DNA of 64,000 bases from Floridanema evergladense (GTDB lineage: Bacteria; Cyanobacteriota; Cyanobacteriia; Cyanobacteriales; Aerosakkonemataceae): the NCBI RefSeq assembly GCF_041929205.1, contig NZ_JBHFNT010000305.1. One strand, written 5' to 3'. The notes below the pieces were generated by a model. It was given only the letters and a program-made list of their open reading frames with translations. It was not told the origin of the DNA and made no database searches. Positions 33,386 to 42,019 of this stretch are shown one piece after another. Positions within the stretch are counted from its first letter, which is position 1. Every line of letters begins with the position of its first letter. Both the position numbers and the translations under genes were made by a program.

Positions 33386-34318
33386 TTATCTGATGATGAT
33401 GCCATGACTTTTAAACCAGAGAATGGCAAAACTTATGAGTACCCAACCGAGAACAGTTAATAGAATTGGTCGATCTTTTAATAAAACTTCTTCGGGTCTT
33501 TCGCTTTGACCACCAACTTCGCCTTCTTCTACTCCTTCAGTTCTGCGGGCAATTTCTTCAGGATCGCTCAGGAGTTGATAGCGAAAAATGCCATACATTA
33601 CAAAGGGCAATGTTACCATCATCCAAGGAGTTGAAGCACCGTTAACTTGTGGCCCTGAACTCCAAATTGCATAAGTTAGAATAGCTCCGTTAGTGACGAC
33701 GTTCTCCATACGATCGAGTAGTCCAAAAGAGTAGCGTCTCAGAACTGCTCTAGTTTTACCACCACGAATTTTGATCAACCTTAACTCTGCTTTGCGTTTT
33801 TCTACACCCAAAAACAGCGCTAACATAGCGGTACAAAGCAGAAACCAGGGAGACAGAGGAATTCCCGTAGCTGCGCCACCTGCGTAAGCGCGGAAGACAA
33901 ATCCCATTGCGATCGCTACCACATCCAAAATCACAGTCCGCTTCAGCTTTAAATTGTAGGCGACTTGCAGTAGAGCATAGCTAATAATAGTTGCTCCTAA
34001 CCAGCGCGATCGCGTCCAACCAATAATTATCGCTCCCCCTAACAAAACCACTGCCATTGCGATCGCTACCGGAATACTTACTGCTCCTGATGCGATCGGA
34101 CGTTTACACTTAACTGGATGCTCCCGGTCAGATTTGACATCTACAATGTCATTCAGTAAGTAAAAACTACTGGATGCCGCACAAAATAGCACAAATGCTA
34201 ATAAGCTACCCAGAATCGTTTCTAAATTGACGCTAAAAGCAAATAGCGGAGCAGCGAATACAACGAGATTTTTTGTCCACTGGCGGGGTCTAAGCGCTGC
34301 TATATAAGGAGATTTCAT
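33386..34318 (-). CDS. UbiA-like decaprenyl-phosphate phosphoribosyltransferase homologue
   Basis: A 310-residue membrane protein of the UbiA superfamily, closest in motif to the enzyme that makes polyprenyl-phospho-phosphoribose in mycobacteria. Asn-Asp-x2-Asp-x3-Asp appears as NDIVDVKSDREHPVKCKRPI. Around nine membrane segments. In mycobacteria the product is converted to decaprenyl-phospho-arabinose after dephosphorylation; the next gene is a HAD phosphatase, so the pair may supply a polyprenyl-linked ribose/arabinose donor. That is inference. An acidic loop (about 254-277) with GVEEGEVGGQSE is unusual. Confidence 0.85.
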   Translation of the reverse strand: MKSPYIAALRPRQWTKNLVVFAAPLFAFSVNLETILGSLLAFVLFCAASSSFYLLNDIVDVKSDREHPVKCKRPIASGAVSIPVAIAMAVVLLGGAIIIGWTRSRWLGATIISYALLQVAYNLKLKRTVILDVVAIAMGFVFRAYAGGAATGIPLSPWFLLCTAMLALFLGVEKRKAELRLIKIRGGKTRAVLRRYSFGLLDRMENVVTNGAILTYAIWSSGPQVNGASTPWMMVTLPFVMYGIFRYQLLSDPEEIARRTEGVEEGEVGGQSERPEEVLLKDRPILLTVLGWVLISFAILWFKSHGIIIR

Positions 34319-34628
34319 ACGCTCATTTTATTTTTGTAAACAACAAGAAGCCTACTTAAGAGTTTGATACTTTGGATAATTTTTGGATTTTCACCCCAAG
34401 TAATCTTTTGGACAAAAGTCACTCTTTATGTTTAAGTTTATCAGACATCGGAATTTTTCCTAGAAAACTTAAATTAAGCTGCGTACATACCTAAAAATAG
34501 GTCTCCTGATATTTTTGGTAATAAATGCAGCTTGTACTAAGCAGTTCAGCTTTTTAGCAAATTAAAAACTAATTTTTAATTTGCTGTTACATTTACTATA
34601 TCAGGAGTGCCTATTTAATTACTTAAAG
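34319..34628. other. interval with an AT-rich hairpin
   Basis: The stretch contains one 13-bp stem hairpin (agcaaattaaaaa / tttttaatttgct at 34556-34585), 44 bases after the stop of the minus-strand 1079-residue gene, a possible terminator. Otherwise AT-rich and without a recognised gene. Confidence 0.5.
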
Positions 34629-37600
34629 TTATGATGTTTTTTGCGTTGGGTTTAGATTCACTGGTGTATTGGCAGGGAAAGCCGATCCCAGCTGAACGTT
34701 CATTTTCTTCCCTTTCATCTCGACGTTAATTTGTTTACCATCCCAAGTCCAATTAACCAAACTTCCGCCAATTTGTAATCCCTTAACGTTGATTGGTTGC
34801 TTAAGCCATGTTTTAGGAATTCCGGCACCGATAACTAAGGTTGGTTGACTCTGGGAAAGATCGACATAAGTCAACATATCCAATTGCAAAAGCAGCATTT
34901 GGGCAGCACTTCCGTAATGGGGTGTAGCGTTGGGAGGGTTAATCCAACCGCGATAACGATGCCATTGGGAGAAACTTTTGGGTAGCTCACCGATCGCATT
35001 CTTATCACCCCACCAAGTATATAAACCTGGAGAAGTTTGATTTTGCCAAAACCATTGCAGGTTATTCCAGACTCGATCGCTCTTACCCAAAACTAACCAT
35101 TGGTGAGTTTCTGCCAAATTGAGAAATGGAGTTACAGGTTGACGCAAAGATCCGTTAGCATCGTGGGATTCATTCCAGCGTCGTTCCAGTTCTTGAGTCA
35201 ACACTTCCCGATTAGAAGCCCCAATTCCACTGGGCCACAAACTGGTAGTGTAGGTTTCAGGAGTAGTAGCGAAGACGAATTTAAATGATTCGTCCCAAGC
35301 TGCTTGTAATTTCCCAGCTTCGGAACGCCAGGTTTTCCCGATCGCACTTTGCCCAACTCGATCCGCAATAGTCGCCGCATCCAACAAAGCACGATAGCTG
35401 ATCATGCTTGCTGAGGGATCGATAGTAATCAGATCCGGTTGATTGTCCATTTTGCCTGCAATCGAATCGGTTTCCAGAAAGTCTGGTTGTTCGGCAAAAG
35501 GAGCCTTTGATTTTTCCACCACTGGGTAGCCCGGTCGGTTTGTGGTGAGCATATTCATAATCAACTGGGCTTTACGCTGAATGTGGGGCCACAGGTAGCG
35601 ATCGTACTCTGGCTGATTCACTTGCTCGGCAACCTCTGCCAATGCCCAGATTCCCAAAGCCGGAACATTGGCTTTCCATTGAATCCCATCTACAAAGTCG
35701 GTTTCTGCAAAATAACCAGATAGTTGCTTTGCTACATCTAATTTTCCAGCACGCGCCAGAGCCACTAATTGATAAGCGCCTTCTTGGAAACGTGGCAGTG
35801 GGTAATTTATGGGGTCGCTAGGAGTGGTACGATCGCCCACAAGTCCCATCATCAGATGAGCAATTTGGGCGTTAACGGTTTCTACAAATCTGCGATCGGG
35901 TAAGTCCAAAACTAGATCTGACAAGACTTTGGTTGCGTTTAGGGTAATCGGCGCAGGAGTAAAGTTTGCCAGTTCGATGCTATTGTCGCCTGGAGCTAGT
36001 TCGATTCGCGCATAGCCCCAACCCCATTTATCTTCCCATTGCTTGACAACTGAGGCTTGAGAAATCCAATTCGGTGAGGTTTCGCTACCCAAATGTACTT
36101 TAGCTGGAGCGCGATCGAGTTTCACAGACCAACGATTGTTAATCAGCAACCGCTGACCATCCCAGTTTAATGATTTGATGGAGCCGCCTGCTGGCCCCAC
36201 ACTGCGAATCACCAATACAGGTTGAGTTTGTGAATTAGCTGGAATTTTCAAGTTTAAATCCCAAGTTCCCGGTTTTGGGGCAGACCAGTAGGTTTGATAG
36301 TATTCAGTTGTGGTAAAAATTCCCGGAATCTGTTTGTCGGGGAGATTAGCAAATTGTTGTTTAATTTTATCGAGGGGGATATTGTCGCTGGTGGCTTTCA
36401 GGTTGCCATTTTTATCCAGTACCCAAATCGAAACTCCGAAACTGCCAGCTACGGGGCTAAAGCTGCCCCCTGGTTCATAGTAAGCTTTGTCTTGAGCGCG
36501 ACTACCGGGAGTTCCCAGTACGATATGTCCCACATTGCGAAGCCAAGGATCTCCGGGACGGAGACGCATTTGTGCTTCTACTTGTTGTTGGGGAGTGCCG
36601 TAGTATTGTAATGTTGCGGTGGCTTGGTTGTATTGCGATCGATTATTGATTCCCGCACTAACTACCAGCACACCTGCCAGCACCAAAGCCACCAACCGCA
36701 GTCGAGTTAGGGAACTAAACGCCGCCAAAATTAGCAATAATGGGGCGAAGTGTAGCGAATAAATAAAAGTTTCTCTGGCTCCGTAAACGCTATGGATCAG
36801 CAATTGTCCGACAATAATCAGTCCTAGAACAATCCTTAATTTGGGTTGTTGTTTGGTGGTGAAGAAACCCCAAATCCCAATTAACAGCAGTCCCGTCCAA
36901 CAGATTGCTGCTACTGTTCCCCAAATTCCGCCCGATCCCGGAGTTAAGGTGTTAGTAGCTAGTTTCACCCAATCTGGTCTGATTGGCGAGTCTTTGAATT
37001 CGATCGCAGGCATGACGATCGTTTGATAGAAAAATGAGCTAATAGCCGATAAAACACTGTCAGATTCTGGTGTCGTTATGAATTTCTTTTCGCCAATAAA
37101 CGTCTTTGGTGCAAAGGAATAGCCAGTATTAGTAAAGACTATCCGTTGCAGAATCCAAAGCACATTTACAATGACAAAAGTTACCAGCGTGATTTGAATC
37201 GCTTTTTTCGGGCGAAAGCTCACAAATGTTGCCAGAAGTCCTGACATCCAGTTGGTAATTGTAATACTTACGGAAAACCCGCTCAGTATTCCATACCAAA
37301 CTGGAGATACTTTCTGAATTTCGGCTAAAGGCAGCAGAAGTAATGGCAACAAGAGCGAAAGTGAGCCAGAAGGAAAGGATTCTGGCACCACAAACCAAAA
37401 AACCGCAGCCGAACTAACTCCGCCTAACAAGCTGAAGATGCTGGCATCTAATCGCGGACAGCGCATTAACCGGAATAAAGCATAAAGTGCGGCAATCCAA
37501 GCACCAGCAAACAATGCAGTTACTAGTCTGGCAGCAGCAACAGGTTCTAGGTGAAATATTTTTCCCAATCCAAAGACCAGAGGAAATATTAGTAGCGGAA

Positions 37601-37868
37601 ATAAGGGATGTTTATTGTTGCGTCCGAAGTCACTTTGAAGACTGGTAATATTCCCAAAAACCGTAGGAATGTCGCTACCAAACCAGACATCCTGAGCATA
37701 GAAATCCGTGATAATTGCATCGGGAATTCGTTGAGCGCTCAAGTAGCTGGAAATAGCAAATCCAATGGCAAGAATCACAGCAATTAAACTATCTATTTGG
37801 TGCTGTTTCAGCCACTTGAGTATGGTATATCTGATTGACTGAAAGTTAAATTTTATGCTTGCATCCAT
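34629..37868 (-). CDS. membrane GT-C-like plus glycosidase-like fusion protein
   Basis: A 1079-residue protein that I cannot name. Residues about 25-405 hold around 10 hydrophobic segments and an acidic first loop (DFYAQDVWFGSD, Asp55 and Asp60), as in GT-C glycosyltransferases. Residues about 420-1079 are soluble. The middle is beta-rich, and about 640-1030 is helix-rich with WxxF-type stretches (TYTTSLWPSGIG, GLYTWWGDKNAIGELPKSF), resembling an (alpha/alpha)6 glycosidase toroid facing outside. It may add and trim sugar, or use its soluble half only for binding. It lies at the head of the polysaccharide genes on the same strand. Two separate parent proteins are not evident. Confidence 0.7.
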   Translation of the reverse strand: MDASIKFNFQSIRYTILKWLKQHQIDSLIAVILAIGFAISSYLSAQRIPDAIITDFYAQDVWFGSDIPTVFGNITSLQSDFGRNNKHPLFPLLIFPLVFGLGKIFHLEPVAAARLVTALFAGAWIAALYALFRLMRCPRLDASIFSLLGGVSSAAVFWFVVPESFPSGSLSLLLPLLLLPLAEIQKVSPVWYGILSGFSVSITITNWMSGLLATFVSFRPKKAIQITLVTFVIVNVLWILQRIVFTNTGYSFAPKTFIGEKKFITTPESDSVLSAISSFFYQTIVMPAIEFKDSPIRPDWVKLATNTLTPGSGGIWGTVAAICWTGLLLIGIWGFFTTKQQPKLRIVLGLIIVGQLLIHSVYGARETFIYSLHFAPLLLILAAFSSLTRLRLVALVLAGVLVVSAGINNRSQYNQATATLQYYGTPQQQVEAQMRLRPGDPWLRNVGHIVLGTPGSRAQDKAYYEPGGSFSPVAGSFGVSIWVLDKNGNLKATSDNIPLDKIKQQFANLPDKQIPGIFTTTEYYQTYWSAPKPGTWDLNLKIPANSQTQPVLVIRSVGPAGGSIKSLNWDGQRLLINNRWSVKLDRAPAKVHLGSETSPNWISQASVVKQWEDKWGWGYARIELAPGDNSIELANFTPAPITLNATKVLSDLVLDLPDRRFVETVNAQIAHLMMGLVGDRTTPSDPINYPLPRFQEGAYQLVALARAGKLDVAKQLSGYFAETDFVDGIQWKANVPALGIWALAEVAEQVNQPEYDRYLWPHIQRKAQLIMNMLTTNRPGYPVVEKSKAPFAEQPDFLETDSIAGKMDNQPDLITIDPSASMISYRALLDAATIADRVGQSAIGKTWRSEAGKLQAAWDESFKFVFATTPETYTTSLWPSGIGASNREVLTQELERRWNESHDANGSLRQPVTPFLNLAETHQWLVLGKSDRVWNNLQWFWQNQTSPGLYTWWGDKNAIGELPKSFSQWHRYRGWINPPNATPHYGSAAQMLLLQLDMLTYVDLSQSQPTLVIGAGIPKTWLKQPINVKGLQIGGSLVNWTWDGKQINVEMKGKKMNVQLGSAFPANTPVNLNPTQKTS

Positions 37869-37946
37869 CGATCGACTGCCTAATGATACTACTTATAATT
37901 CCCGATCGAGAGAACCAAATTCTAGTAATTCAGAAATTGGTTTTTT

Positions 37947-38549
37947 TTACTCTCGTATAGCGATCGTCTTTGCCGGAACTCCGGCAACAATGGAGTAGGG
38001 TTCAATACTTTTAGTTACAACTGCTCCTGCGCCAATCACACACCCATTGCCGATAACACAACCATCGACAATTGTCACTCCTGCACCAATCCACACATCA
38101 TCTCCGATCGTAATTCCCTTCTTCGTTGGCGTTTGCTCTCTAAAAGGGAGATTTCGGTCTTTAAAACCATAGTTTACCGGAATAACTGTTACCTGTGGCC
38201 CTATTAAAGTATTGTTACCAATTATCAAATTTCCGTGACCATAAAGAGCCGAAAAAGAATTGACAAAACAACCATTTCCAATTATTATTGAGCCTCCGTA
38301 GGTTCGGAGAATCACAAAAGAACTGATTAGCGTGCGATCGCCAATTACTATTTTAGACTCGCTATTGTCCGTCGGATCTACTTCCAGCGACGAATACTTG
38401 CATATCGTAGTACTTTCGCCAATGTAAATCTTCTTTTTGTTACCTCTTAAGTCTGCGAGTAAATTAACATCGGAGTTTTTTCCTAGCTCGCCCAATCGAT
38501 TCTTTTGATATTGCCAAAAGAGTGTTTTGACTACTGATTTTAGTTTCAT
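37947..38549 (-). CDS. hexapeptide-repeat acetyltransferase
   Basis: A 200-residue left-handed beta-helix acyltransferase with many (I/V)-G-x-x-x-x hexads (IVIGDRTLISSFVI, IIIGNGCFVNSFSALYGHGN). The catalytic region holds ITIGDDVWIGAGVTIVDGCV and the end GAGAVVTKSIEPYSIVAGVP, as in sugar O-acetyltransferases of the WcaF/NodL-type. It probably acetylates a sugar of the polysaccharide. It follows the 1079-residue gene's start by about 78 bases on the same strand. Confidence 0.9.
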   Translation of the reverse strand: MKLKSVVKTLFWQYQKNRLGELGKNSDVNLLADLRGNKKKIYIGESTTICKYSSLEVDPTDNSESKIVIGDRTLISSFVILRTYGGSIIIGNGCFVNSFSALYGHGNLIIGNNTLIGPQVTVIPVNYGFKDRNLPFREQTPTKKGITIGDDVWIGAGVTIVDGCVIGNGCVIGAGAVVTKSIEPYSIVAGVPAKTIAIRE

Positions 38550-38730
38550 GACAATAGATAAACTATTTAAACAAAGTCTCTCAAAACCTTAATTTTTCTA
38601 AAAATTAGCGTGAGAGCGATCGAAGGAACAACAGCAACCAAAAATTTAATTTTAGTCTCTAGTATATAACTTTACATCATTTGCCAGAGAGCGAGTATAA
38701 AATTATTGTTAGGAAAATATTTAGAAATTT

Positions 38731-38755
38731 CAAAGCTTTCTTGAGGAAAGCTTTG
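38731..38755. terminator. hairpin downstream of acyltransferase-3 gene
   Basis: caaagctttc and gaaagctttg form a 10-bp stem with a 5-base loop, about 45 bases after the stop on the minus strand. It is followed on that strand by AAATTTCTAAAT, a weak tail. Confidence 0.55.
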
Positions 38756-38800
38756 AAACATTGTTCCGTCGTCCCATAAAGTACAACTCAAGTTAGCTTT

Positions 38801-39958
38801 TTAGACAAAAGTTTTCAACCATTTGATTTTTTTCAGGATGAAGCTTAGAGCAATAGAACCAGTTAAAACTACTACAAACTCAAGCACTATATCTGAGCCT
38901 GGAACTGTCTCAAAGATATTTTTGAAAAACTCATTATTACCGATAATTGGCAAGGTAAGACCAGTGAGAAGAACGTGAAATGCGTAGATCCCTAAAGAAC
39001 AGGATGCAATAAACTTAACGATCGGAGAAGCTTTAAGAGGAGATAGCAAGGCAAGATACAGCAGGAGCCAGGAACCTAATAATAAAGAAATTCTGGAATA
39101 ATGAAGCAGTTTTTCCAGAGTGTGGAATTCTATAATGGTGAACCCAATGAACAAAGCTAGTATCGTACAGAGCTTGACCTTAAAAGATGAAGAAAATTGT
39201 TCCAGTTTTCCACTGTTAAAATCTTGAATTACTATCAGCGAAGTAAAAAGATAGGGTAAAAAACAAAATGGATTATAATCCCAGAAAACAATGCTAGAAA
39301 TGGAATGAGTAATTCCGGTTTCGGAATTACCACCAAGTTGAGTAACTGTAAATGGAATCAGGGAAAAAGAGAAAACTGCTAGTGCACAGACAAAAAGCAA
39401 AGCGTAGCTAATCCAATGCTTTACTGATTCGTTTTCAATCTTTTTAAATGCGGTAACTACGATCGCCGCTAGAGTAGTCAAGAAAATTAGACTGAATAAA
39501 AAGAAGAAAGGTGATTGACCTCCACTGATGATAAATTCAATCATGCTTCTGGTTGAAGAAGTTACGCCCTTAACTATGGCAGAATTACCTTTAACAACAA
39601 TCTCAAACAAAACGTAGGTTCCCACCCAAAAAACATAAAGCAAGATTAGTCGAGGAAGCCGCTTTTTCAGGAAGTATACGAAGCTTAATTTTTCACTTTT
39701 GAGGTAGAATAAAAACAAGGACATTTGGAGGAAAACTGGAACGGCGAGATAAGCCACTTTAGCCATCAAAGCATAAGCAAAAGTAGCAGAAACAAATATT
39801 TCTCCTAGTACAAAAATCCTGGTTTTCAGTGCAACTATTACAACCGAAAAGATAGCCCGCAAAAAATCGAATCCTTCTATGTTTTGTTTTCGGTTTCGAT
39901 CGGAAGCAGACTCATTTGCATTTTGCAAACGTTCCAGATTAACGGGAGGAAGAGTCAT
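38801..39958 (-). CDS. acyltransferase-3 family membrane protein
   Basis: A 385-residue polytopic membrane protein, acyltransferase-3 (OafA/WecH-like). Opening GFDFLRAIFSVVIVALKTRI has the family's Arg34, but Lys45 stands where the usually essential His is found (VV-x-x-H). About ten hydrophobic segments. Such proteins add acetyl or other acyl groups to surface sugars. The Lys change leaves activity doubtful or points to a different subfamily. AAAGGTAC precedes the start. It lies between the hexapeptide acetyltransferase and WecG/TagA genes. Confidence 0.85.
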   Translation of the reverse strand: MTLPPVNLERLQNANESASDRNRKQNIEGFDFLRAIFSVVIVALKTRIFVLGEIFVSATFAYALMAKVAYLAVPVFLQMSLFLFYLKSEKLSFVYFLKKRLPRLILLYVFWVGTYVLFEIVVKGNSAIVKGVTSSTRSMIEFIISGGQSPFFFLFSLIFLTTLAAIVVTAFKKIENESVKHWISYALLFVCALAVFSFSLIPFTVTQLGGNSETGITHSISSIVFWDYNPFCFLPYLFTSLIVIQDFNSGKLEQFSSSFKVKLCTILALFIGFTIIEFHTLEKLLHYSRISLLLGSWLLLYLALLSPLKASPIVKFIASCSLGIYAFHVLLTGLTLPIIGNNEFFKNIFETVPGSDIVLEFVVVLTGSIALSFILKKIKWLKTFV

Positions 39959-40158
39959 GTTAAGTACCTTTTGTACCTTGATGAACTGTATGAAAAATGA
40001 GCTAAAAACAAGAGAGAACCCGTTAATAGAGAAGTCAGCTTTTTACTAAGCTTCACTCTATTTTGGGCTCTCCCATAACTGTGACGATCGCACAAGTTAT
40101 TTATTTAACTACATAGATAACTTTAACCAACTCTTCTCTACAAAAACAGCTTCTAATT

Positions 40159-40980
40159 CTAAACTGTGGCATCGTTATATTCTTCGAGGAGTTGCTGGCG
40201 TTGCACTGTCAACAACTGCTTGCAAGCTAACCAGAGAAAGACAGGGATGGTGCTGCTGTAGCGTCCCCACAGCCGACGGGGTTCTTGTAATAAACGATAG
40301 AGCCATTCAAAGCCAGCCGATCGCACAAAACCAGGAGCCCGTTTGTGGAGTCCAGCATAAACTGGGAAAGCACCACCTAATCCAATCATTACCGCATTTA
40401 CACGGTCTTTATGGTTAGCCATCCAATTTTCCTGCTTCGGACAACCCAAGCACACAAATACGATTCCTGCTCCACTTTGGTTAAGCATTTCTACGAGAGC
40501 TTCGTCTTCCTCTGGAGTCATGGGACGAAATGGCAAGGGTTCCATTCCCGCAATCTGGAGGTCAGGAAATTCTTGATTTAAGCGTTCGCGCATTTTCTCA
40601 AGAATCACTGACTGGGAACCCAGGAAAAATACCTTAACTCCCGCTTCTGTGGAGCGATCGCACAGCGCCTGCAATACATCTAAACCCGCTACACGGTTTT
40701 GCTTGCGAACTCCTAACAATCTGAGCATCCAAACTAAAGGCATTCCGTCTGGAGTTACCATATCCGCTTTTTGCAGTACAGTGGCAAAATTGGAGTTTTT
40801 ATAAGCTTCTACTAGCATATGCACGTTAGCAATACAAACTGCTTTGCTTAAACCCTGCTTAGCCCATTCCATGATCACAGCCATTTGGGAATCGAAGGGT
40901 AGAGCGGTAACTGGAGAGCCAATAATGTGTCGGGATGGAGGATTTACTTGTGTTTTTACTCGTGTCATTACTTGTGTCAT
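40159..40980 (-). CDS. WecG/TagA/CpsF family glycosyltransferase
   Basis: A 273-residue GT26 enzyme adding UDP-ManNAc(A)-type sugars, or related ones, to a lipid-linked acceptor. The family stretch KADMVTPDGMPLVWMLRLLG has the catalytic Asp, and GLGCPKQENWM-type motif appears as FVCLGCPKQENWMANHKDRV. The C-terminal GFVRSAGFEWLYRLLQEPRR is the membrane-binding tail. It starts an O-unit-like or capsule pathway step. No clear ribosome site upstream. Confidence 0.92.
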   Translation of the reverse strand: MTQVMTRVKTQVNPPSRHIIGSPVTALPFDSQMAVIMEWAKQGLSKAVCIANVHMLVEAYKNSNFATVLQKADMVTPDGMPLVWMLRLLGVRKQNRVAGLDVLQALCDRSTEAGVKVFFLGSQSVILEKMRERLNQEFPDLQIAGMEPLPFRPMTPEEDEALVEMLNQSGAGIVFVCLGCPKQENWMANHKDRVNAVMIGLGGAFPVYAGLHKRAPGFVRSAGFEWLYRLLQEPRRLWGRYSSTIPVFLWLACKQLLTVQRQQLLEEYNDATV

Positions 40981-41658
40981 ATACTTATTTCGTATTTTCC
41001 GTATTGAGAATTGAAACCGTAGCAGTTTTACTTACGTCATTTTGTAAAGCTCTTTAGGAGCTGTTAAAACGAATGTTATTGTATATCTCTGTAAAAATAC
41101 TAGATCTCTACCCATATCTTTATCCAAAATTCATAAATTTTGCTTTTTTATAAAATTCTTTTGAAGCGTGCTTGTATTTACACCAACAACTAATCTCAGT
41201 ACACTTACAGCGGAGAAACCCACAAGTTCCCTCAAATTGCTTAATAATTATAGTTTTGACGCAGGTACTAACAAGATTAGCAGTATTTTCCAGTACAACT
41301 GACTCAGTATAGACAGCAGAAGTTCCCTCTAGAAGGAAGTTTTTTCTCAATCCGCCTGTACGGAATCCCACTTAAGTTGCCTCACTTTTGTTTGTATAAT
41401 TTATTACTAAAGTTTTATAGACACAACAATTACAGCTTTTGATGGTTCGACTTGCACTTCTATCAATAGAGAGATGATTGACCGATCGAGTTTGGCTAAA
41501 TTAGTTGTATATACGGATAAAATTTGGCTTAGTTAATTGTATATTTCTAGTATGGGCATTGAAATGTTGTACTTTATGCCAAAGTGTTAAGCCTTACTAA
41601 GTTTACTAGCTTAGTTTCTGCAATGTCCAATACCATATACATTAAAGGAATTCTAAGA
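40981..41658. other. gene-free interval in the polysaccharide locus
   Basis: About 680 bases with no convincing gene. An 83-codon frame on the minus strand (41120-41371) lacks a ribosome site and a recognisable family. The stretch probably includes promoters for the flanking divergent genes and is AT-rich with small local repeats. Confidence 0.4.
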
Positions 41659-41973
41659 ATGATTATGTTAAGTAACTCAGAACGCCAAGTAGCAGAGTTG
41701 GATTTTTTCGATAGACTTTTTGCTCAAGTCTCGCCTTCTGCTTCTAAGTGTAAAACTCATAACTTCACTAAACAAATCAAGAGTGTTAATTATGAGTTTG
41801 AAGAACTTGATACCAGGAGAGTACAAATGACTGGCTATGGCAAAGGGATCAATCCTAGAGATTTTATTCTACTTACTGAAGAGCGCATTCGCTACCGTGT
41901 GGAAGCGATCGACTACTACTCCGATCCAGCAAATCTATGGACAGCACTATTGTTCAGGTGTAGCGCCGAGTAA
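41659..41973 (+). CDS. small hypothetical protein
   Basis: A 104-residue product (MIMLSNSERQVAELDFFDRL...) with a conserved-looking C-terminal part DTRRVQMTGYGKGINPRDFI and VEAIDYYSDPANLWTALL. I think similar proteins occur in other cyanobacteria but cannot name the family. The ATG at 41659 has AAAGGA 9 bases upstream; upstream starts at 41584 and 41623 are possible. It is the only plus-strand gene recognised between 33 and 57 kb. It shows no signal peptide or membrane segment. Confidence 0.55.
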   Translation: MIMLSNSERQVAELDFFDRLFAQVSPSASKCKTHNFTKQIKSVNYEFEELDTRRVQMTGYGKGINPRDFILLTEERIRYRVEAIDYYSDPANLWTALLFRCSAE

Positions 41974-42019
41974 TCTATGGTGTGATGCAGTTCCGACTCA
42001 AGGAACCAAGTCTGCAACT

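Noticed and set aside
41120..41371. 83-codon minus-strand frame with several cysteines
   Set aside because: No ribosome site or family; the cysteines are scattered and the DNA looks non-coding.
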